From positions 1-26,179 of the IMG/VR virus record IMGVR_UViG_3300020595_000171: a stretch of 26,179 bases of DNA; one strand, written 5' to 3'. Numbering within the stretch: position 1 is the stretch's first letter; every line of letters starts with the position of its first letter. A program made the translations under genes and the position numbers. A model generated the notes under the pieces. It did not search any database and was not told the DNA's origin. It saw only the letters and a list, made by a program, of their open reading frames with translations. Shown one piece after another: positions 25,928-26,179 of this stretch. Source of the stretch: a virus.

Positions 25928-26179
25928 TTATATTTGACGGAGCGAGTCTTTCCAGACTGCTGCCTTTGATGATCCAACAAATGATTCTGTTGGTAGGAAT
26001 AGAACCTTTTGCCAATCTTCGTATGGTATTTCCTTTGGCGGGGTTACTAAATGTTTGTTCAAGTAATGCTTTAAGCACGGTTTGAATGCTGCTAACTTCG
26101 ATGAGCCTTGTAGAATCTGATATGTCAACTGCAATCGTTTCGTTTTGCCTATCGTCTTTGTCTTAGCAACCTTTGCAAT
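25928..26179 (-). CDS. C-terminal fragment of a tail/baseplate-region protein
   Basis: An open frame runs off the right window edge, giving 83 residues before the stop at 25928. The visible part is basic (AKVAKTKTIGKTKRLQLTYQ) and contains two related segments, QGSSKLAAFK and VGSSKAAVWK, about 45 residues apart. A gap of 6 nt separates it from the tube-like gene. No family is recognised; position suggests a baseplate or tail role. A TTG at 26134 could be mistaken for its start. Confidence 0.55.
   Translation of the reverse strand: MAKVAKTKTIGKTKRLQLTYQILQGSSKLAAFKPCLKHYLNKHLVTPPKEIPYEDWQKVLFLPTESFVGSSKAAVWKDSLRQI

Noticed and set aside
1-26179. CRISPR arrays, integrase, transposase or IS ends
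   Set aside because: No regularly spaced repeats, no terminal inverted repeats and no recombinase-like protein seen.

Overview
The window is part of a T4-like (Tevenvirinae-type) myovirus genome, most like the marine or cyanophage-like branch. The strongest evidence is the + strand block gp33-gp59-gp32 at 21078-22885, in the T4 gene order, and a convergent - strand baseplate/tail block (gp26-type protein, tape-measure-like protein, tail-tube-fold protein) at 22945-26179. T4-type late promoters (TATAAATA or CATAAATA) precede the structural genes. gp32 lacks the zinc-ligand cysteines of T4 gp32, as I recall for T4-like cyanophages. Many starts have no Shine-Dalgarno (SD) sequence. No photosynthesis gene, tRNA, integrase, IS element or CRISPR array was seen, so the host cannot be fixed from the window.

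Layout. 1-1469: end of a glycan gene cluster (glycosyltransferase end, GT29-like protein, sulfotransferase). 1477-4409: a run of small early-type genes from a sigma70-like promoter, ending with a CCA-adding-type nucleotidyltransferase and a DEDDh exonuclease, closed by a terminator. 4500-6587: late genes, including a membrane-anchored PAS protein and two probable virion proteins. 6629-7105: a protein tyrosine phosphatase on its own promoter. 7106-7440: a terminator, a promoter and a structured leader. 7441-12399: a second glycan operon (HAD phosphatase-kinase fusion, cytidylyltransferase, epimerase, two glycosyltransferase-like proteins). 12408-16565: three tail-fibre/adhesin genes with related N-termini. 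16562-17370 (-): a PAAR spike tip and a partner. 17407-18396: holin-like protein, lipoprotein and a WYL_2-like protein. 18445-22885: early genes leading into gp33, gp59 and gp32. 22945-26179 (-): tail and baseplate genes.

Two observations stand out. First, the gp26-type gene ends in a canonical -1 slippery heptamer (T TTT TTA). The -1 frame stays open for 62 more codons, encodes a small conserved-looking domain, and stops just upstream of the tape-measure-like gene. This is the lambda G/GT-H layout and suggests a programmed-frameshift tail assembly chaperone. Second, eight promoters of two classes (sigma70-like early and T4-like late) place the expected transcription start on, or within one base of, the ATG. 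This phage appears to make leaderless mRNAs systematically in both phases. The glycan genes next to adhesin genes suggest that fibres or the cell surface are decorated, possibly with sulfated or CDP-activated groups; that link is inference.
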